NCBI RefSeq assembly: GCF_016808095.1
Contig: NC_068973.1
Span: forward strand, 34,280,077 to 34,344,076
Direction of reading: 5' to 3'
From: Vigna angularis
Taxonomy: Eukaryota; Streptophyta; Magnoliopsida; Fabales; Fabaceae
Length of the DNA stretch: 64,000 nucleotides
A program made the translations under genes and the position numbers. The number at the start of each line of letters is the position of its first letter. Positions within the stretch are counted from its first letter, which is position 1. The notes beneath the pieces are model-generated. The model ran no database searches, was not told where the DNA came from, and saw nothing but the letters and a program-made list of their open reading frames with translations. Positions 62,791 to 64,000 of this stretch are shown here, in pieces.

Positions 62791-63573
62791 TTTATTAGAG
62801 GATATGCAACAATTGCCAATCCTTTAACAAATTTATTAAAGAAGGACAACTTTAAATGGTCAAATGAAGCATATAATGCTTTTTTGTCATTGAAAAACGC
62901 CATTACCACTGCACCAGTGCTTTCCTTACCAGACTTTTCTAAGCTGTTTGTGCTTGAGACCGACGCATCGGGGTCAGGAATTGGTGCAATCCTGAGCCAG
63001 GACAGGCACCCTATTGCTTTCTTTTCAAAGAAACTATCTACCAGATTAGCCAAGCAATCAGCTTATACACATGAATTTTATGCTATAACAGAAGCCATTT
63101 CTAAGTTTAGGCATTATTTGTTGGGGCACAAGCTCATAATTCGCATTGATCAAAAGAGTTTGAAGGCCCTCATGGACCAATCATTGCAGACCCCGGAGCA
63201 GCAGACATGGTTGCACAAATTTTTGAACTATAACTTCATTATTGAATACAAGCTCGGGAAGGAAAATTTAGCTGCTGATGCACTTTCAAGATCATTCTTC
63301 ATGGCTTGTTCTCAGGTCCATAATGATCTAATTCCAAAGATAAAAGTTGCTTTACCTTTAGATCCAGAGCTGCAACCCATTATTACTGATTGCTCTCAAG
63401 GGAAACTGGTTCATTCTCATCATTCTTGGCTGGGTGGCGTATTATATTGGAAAGACCGAATTGTAGTTCCAAGTGAGCAAGCAATCAGAGACCACATTCT
63501 CAGTGAATACCACTCCTCTCCTTTTGGCGGTCACTCTGGGATTGCGAGGACGATGGCAAGGGTTTCAGCTTAG
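62791..63573 (+). pseudogene. RNase H and integrase zinc-binding segment, ending in a premature stop
   Basis: In the same frame after the TGA come the connection region and an RNase H domain with LETDASGSGIGAIL, YAITEA and the C-terminal AADALSR motif. It is followed by the first half of the integrase zinc-binding region (YHSSPFGGHSGIARTM). A TAG at 63571-63573 breaks it where related elements carry a glutamine codon (CAG). Confidence 0.9.
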
Positions 63574-64000
63574 TTCTTTTGGAAGAATATGCATAAGGAT
63601 ATCACTGCCTTTGTCCAACAATGCATGGTTTGTCAACAAGCAAAAACATCAACAACTTTACCTGCGGAACTGTTGCAGCCATTACCAATTCCTCATCAAA
63701 TTTGGGAAGACATCACCATGGACTTCATAGTTGGGTTACCACCATCTGAGGGATTTACGATAATTTTTGTCATTGTTGATAGATTATCCAAGTATGCTCA
63801 TTTTTCACCACTCAAGTCTGATTTCAACAGCAAAAAGGTGGCAGAAGTGTTTCTCTCTACAGTGGTAAAATTGCATGGATTTCCAAATTCAATTGTGTCT
63901 GATAGGGACAAGGTCTTCAATAGTTCTTTTTGGCAACATCTTCTTAAACTAAGTGGAACAAAATTGAACCTTAGCACTGCTTATCACCCTCAATCGGATG
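63574..64000 (+). pseudogene. Integrase core, cut by the window edge
   Basis: The frame continues after the TAG with the second half of the zinc-binding motif (CMVCQQAK) and the catalytic core: ITMDFIVGLPPSEG, the first Asp region, then VDRLSKYAHF and SDRDKVFNSSFW, the second Asp, and AYHPQSD at the end of the window. The catalytic Glu and any chromodomain lie outside. No further break is seen in this stretch. Confidence 0.9.

Overview
The window is AT-rich, intron-bearing plant nuclear DNA, most likely from a legume (bean, cowpea or soybean group). That placement is inferred from recalled similarity of the proteins to legume homologues; no search was run. Four protein-coding genes are supported, all typical of dicots, and they cover only a small part of the 64 kb. 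The rest is AT-rich intergenic DNA carrying several well-defined DNA transposons and LTR-element pieces.

Layout. (1) 0.75-4.5 kb, plus strand: an LRR receptor-like kinase with a degenerate kinase domain, one coding intron and a probable 5'UTR intron. (2) 11.4-17.6 kb: Mutator-type non-autonomous elements. Two have exact 9-bp target-site duplications (TSDs) and gene-like interiors; an older candidate lies between them. (3) 18.3-23.5 kb, minus strand: a complete 18-exon class III HD-ZIP gene of the ATHB15/CORONA type (841 aa), with its miR165/166 site split by an intron and one GC-AG intron. (4) 24-48 kb: gene-poor DNA with three related hAT-like elements, two more Mutator-type elements with exact 9-bp TSDs, a tandem duplication of about 510 bp, (TA)n tracts and an LTR-like block. 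(5) 48.7-49.95 kb, plus strand: a two-exon GATA zinc-finger transcription factor. (6) 55.3-58.6 kb, minus strand: a small organelle-targeted gene resembling NUCLEAR FUSION DEFECTIVE 6, with two predicted 3' ends. (7) 60.0 kb to the window edge, plus strand: a decayed Ty3/gypsy retrotransposon running off the end.

The four genes do not form a pathway; they are ordinary neighbours on a plant chromosome. I found no new enzymatic or defence system. The strongest new observations are the Mutator-type element family, in which flanks, termini and captured-looking sequence can be read directly, a hAT-like element with an exact 8-bp duplication, two GC-AG introns, and the alternative terminal exon of the NFD6-like gene, whose reading phase fits exactly. 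Exon boundaries were placed by hand from splice consensus and codon phase and need transcript confirmation.
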